Positions 62,505 to 64,000 of a DNA stretch of 64,000 nucleotides are shown here, piece by piece. The notes beneath the pieces were generated by a model. The model saw only the letters and a list, made by a program, of their open reading frames with translations. It ran no database searches and was not told the DNA's origin. A program made the translations under genes and the position numbers. The stretch comes from Intrasporangium flavum (GTDB lineage Bacteria > Actinomycetota > Actinomycetes > Actinomycetales > Dermatophilaceae), in assembly GCF_001956915.1 (NCBI RefSeq), contig NZ_MLJO01000013.1:62001-126000 (forward strand), given 5' to 3'. Positions within the stretch are counted from its first letter, which is position 1. The number at the start of each line of letters is the position of its first letter.

Positions 62505-62583
62505 GGACCGTCGAGCACGGATTGCTCTCCGCGTCAGGCCACGGATCGGCCACTTCCCCTCGCGATTCTCAAGCAGGAGAACT

Positions 62584-62925
62584 GTGCTCGATTCCGTGAC
62601 GTCCGCCGCGCTCACGAGTGCCCTCGACGGCCTCTCGCAACGCCAGCGCGCCATCGCCGACAACATCGCCAACGTCAACACCCCCGGCTACCACGCCCAG
62701 CGCGTCGCCTTCGAGGACGCGCTCGCGGCATCGGTGCAGGCCGGAGACGGCCGGGCGGCCGCGACGACGTCGCTGTCGGCCGAGCCGACCCGGCTCAACG
62801 GCAACAACGTCAACCTCGACACCGAGACGCTGTCGAACATCGACACGGTGCTGCGCTTCCAGTTCGCGAGCCAGGCGATGAACACCCAGTTCGCCGGCAT
62901 CCGCGCGGCGCTGAGGACGAGCTGA
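62584..62925 (+). CDS. flgB: Flagellar basal body rod protein FlgB
   Basis: The 113-residue protein has the rod signature LDGLSQRQRAIADNIANVNTPGYHAQRVAFEDAL and the C-terminal FQFASQAMNTQFAGIRAALRTS. It forms the proximal rod with FlgC. GTG 62584 has AGGAGA upstream; the longer open frame upstream is not the real start because it lacks signals and crosses the promoter. The stop overlaps the flgC start (TGATG). Confidence 0.93.
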   Translation: MLDSVTSAALTSALDGLSQRQRAIADNIANVNTPGYHAQRVAFEDALAASVQAGDGRAAATTSLSAEPTRLNGNNVNLDTETLSNIDTVLRFQFASQAMNTQFAGIRAALRTS

Positions 62926-63320
62926 TGACCTTCGACGCCATCGGCATCGCCGGCACGGCCCTGACCGTGCACCGCAAGTGGCTCGACGCCGTCGCCGACA
63001 ACCTCGCCAACGTCAACAACGCCGCGCCGACGAGCGGGCCGGCCTTCCAGGCCCGCTACGTCGAGGCCCAGGCGGGCGCAGGCACCTCGGGCGTCTACGT
63101 CGCCGGCATCCGGGAGGGCGACGCCGCCGGTCGCCTCGTGTACGAGCCGGACAACCCGATCGCCGACGCCGAGGGCTACGTGCGCTACCCCGACATCGAC
63201 ATGAGTGAGCAGATGGGCTCGCTGATCATGGCCCAGCGCGGCTACCAGGCCAACGCCCAGGTGGTCGACCGCGCCCGGACGATCTACGAGTCGGCGCTGC
63301 AGATCGGCAGGTCCTCGTGA
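62925..63320 (+). CDS. flgC: Flagellar basal body rod protein FlgC
   Basis: The 131-residue protein has FDAIGIAGTALTVHRKWLDAVADNLANVNNAAP (rod motif) and the C-terminal GYVRYPDIDMSEQMGSLIMAQRGYQANAQVVDRARTIYESALQIG. Length and motifs are complete. It overlaps flgB by one base and fliE by 4 bases. Confidence 0.95.
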   Translation: MTFDAIGIAGTALTVHRKWLDAVADNLANVNNAAPTSGPAFQARYVEAQAGAGTSGVYVAGIREGDAAGRLVYEPDNPIADAEGYVRYPDIDMSEQMGSLIMAQRGYQANAQVVDRARTIYESALQIGRSS

Positions 63321-63619
63321 GCATCGCGCCCGTCGGCCCGGTCGGCCCGGTCCTCGGGTCCGTCACGGCCCCGACGGGTCCCGCGGCGACGAGCGGTGGC
63401 GGCGGCTTCGCCGCGAGCCTCGCCGGTGCCGTCGACGACCTCCAGCAGCTGCAGTCGACCTCCAACCAGCTCGCCGTCCAGGCCGTCACCGGCAGCCTCG
63501 ACGACATCCACTCCGCGACGATCGCGGCGACCCGCGCCCAGGTGACGCTCGAGGTCGCGGCAGCCCTGCGCAACAAGGGAGTCGACGCCTTCAACGAGAT
63601 CATGAGGATGCAGGCCTGA
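63317..63619 (+). CDS. fliE: Flagellar hook-basal body protein FliE
   Basis: The 100-residue protein has a Pro/Gly-rich N-terminus and the FliE helix SLDDIHSATIAATRAQVTLEVAAALRNKGVDAFNEIMRMQ, which links the MS ring to the rod. It starts at a GTG overlapping the flgC stop (GTGA). Confidence 0.93.
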   Translation: MSIAPVGPVGPVLGSVTAPTGPAATSGGGGFAASLAGAVDDLQQLQSTSNQLAVQAVTGSLDDIHSATIAATRAQVTLEVAAALRNKGVDAFNEIMRMQA

Positions 63620-64000
63620 TGCCCCCGTTCCTGACGTCCGCGGCCCAGCGCCTCGGCACCACCGTCAAGGGTTTCACCGTCGGCCAGAAGACGGTGGCGG
63701 CCATCGGCCTCGCCGTGCTCGCCCTCGGTGCCGTCGCCCTGACGAGCTGGCTCACCAGGCCGAGCTACAGCCCGCTGTTCACCGGCCTGGCCAGCGCCGA
63801 CGCGAGCGCCGTCGTCCAGCAGCTGACCAAGGACGGCGTGCCCTACCAGCTCGCCGACGGCGGCTCGAGCGTCCTCGTCCCGCAGGAGAACGTCTACGAC
63901 GAGCGGCTCAAGGCGGCGTCGGCGGGCCTTCCGGCGGCGCCCGCGTCGGGCTACTCGCTGCTCGACAAGATGGGCGTCACGTCCTCGGAGTTCCAGCAGA
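63619..64000 (+). CDS. fliF: Flagellar M-ring protein FliF (3' truncated by window edge)
   Basis: The first 127 codons are visible: a transmembrane helix (about residues 27-48, AAIGLAVLALGAVALTSWLT), then the ring-building motif YSPLFTGLASADASAVVQQL, GVPYQLADGGSSVLVPQENVYDERLKAASAGLP and GYSLLDKMGVTSSEFQQ. This is the N-terminal YscJ/FliF domain. The start overlaps the fliE stop (TGATG). The rest lies outside the window. Confidence 0.95.
   Translation, partial: MPPFLTSAAQRLGTTVKGFTVGQKTVAAIGLAVLALGAVALTSWLTRPSYSPLFTGLASADASAVVQQLTKDGVPYQLADGGSSVLVPQENVYDERLKAASAGLPAAPASGYSLLDKMGVTSSEFQQ

Noticed and set aside
62218-62583. N-terminal extension of flgB in the same open frame
   Set aside because: It crosses the sigma-28 promoter and the preceding gene, and is Arg/Pro-rich; GTG 62584 has a proper ribosome binding site and gives normal FlgB length.

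Overview
This window is a very GC-rich (around 70% or more), densely packed actinobacterial chromosome segment. Lineage markers are mycothiol genes (MshA, a mycothiol-type formaldehyde dehydrogenase), SenX3/RegX3/PhoU, CarD, a DevR/DevS pair, an HBHA-like lysine-tailed protein beside an XRE regulator, a DUF4032 protein, a c-di-AMP riboswitch in front of an Rpf-type transglycosylase, and a flagellar cluster. Together they suggest a motile member of the Micrococcales (Intrasporangiaceae-like is a guess). I saw no insertion sequence, prophage, CRISPR array or rRNA. There is one tRNA gene, tRNA-Thr(TGT).

Layout. 0-10 kb is housekeeping: the end of a YgfZ-like gene, a beta-keto acid cleavage enzyme, XRE-HBHA, asparaginase, D-aminoacyl-tRNA deacylase, a MEDS-ATPase sensor, mshA-YbjN and phosphoglycerate mutase. 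10-14 kb is phosphate control (phoU divergent from senX3-regX3, with a PHO-box-like repeat between them). 14-22 kb is carD-ispD, SDR-ispF, mycothiol formaldehyde detoxification, cysS and rlmB. 22-26 kb holds a DUF929 thioredoxin-like protein with a VKOR partner, and DUF4032-Pr6Pr. 26-37 kb is sugar metabolism: an MsiK-type ATPase divergent from malE-malF-malG-GH13-malR, then otsA-otsB. 37-43 kb holds a CBS protein, a membrane Ser/Thr kinase, the riboswitch-controlled rpfA-like gene, the tRNA and gntK-gntP.

43.7-55.4 kb is a stress/dormancy-type island: nitroreductase, two tandem-domain universal stress proteins, DevR-DevS, a zinc alcohol dehydrogenase, a CoA-binding protein, a double PNPOx gene, an acyltransferase, TerC, and YciI-like and DUF7489-like small proteins. 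Several of its upstream regions carry a shared palindrome of the DevR/DosR box type, so the DevRS pair probably controls the island. The PNPOx and acyltransferase genes each carry one apparent single-base deletion.

55.6-64 kb is a flagellar cluster: flgN-flgK-flgL-fliW on the minus strand, divergent from fliC, fliD-fliS and flgB-flgC-fliE-fliF (fliF runs off the window). Three sigma-28-type promoters of the form TAAN-N15-GCCGAYAG sit in front of flgN, fliC and flgB.

Recurrent signals: at least 17 genes have a -10-like hexamer (nAnnnT, mostly TAnnnT) ending 6-7 bases before the start codon, which indicates leaderless mRNAs. The palindrome GACGCGTC occurs about 30 times, far more than base composition predicts.
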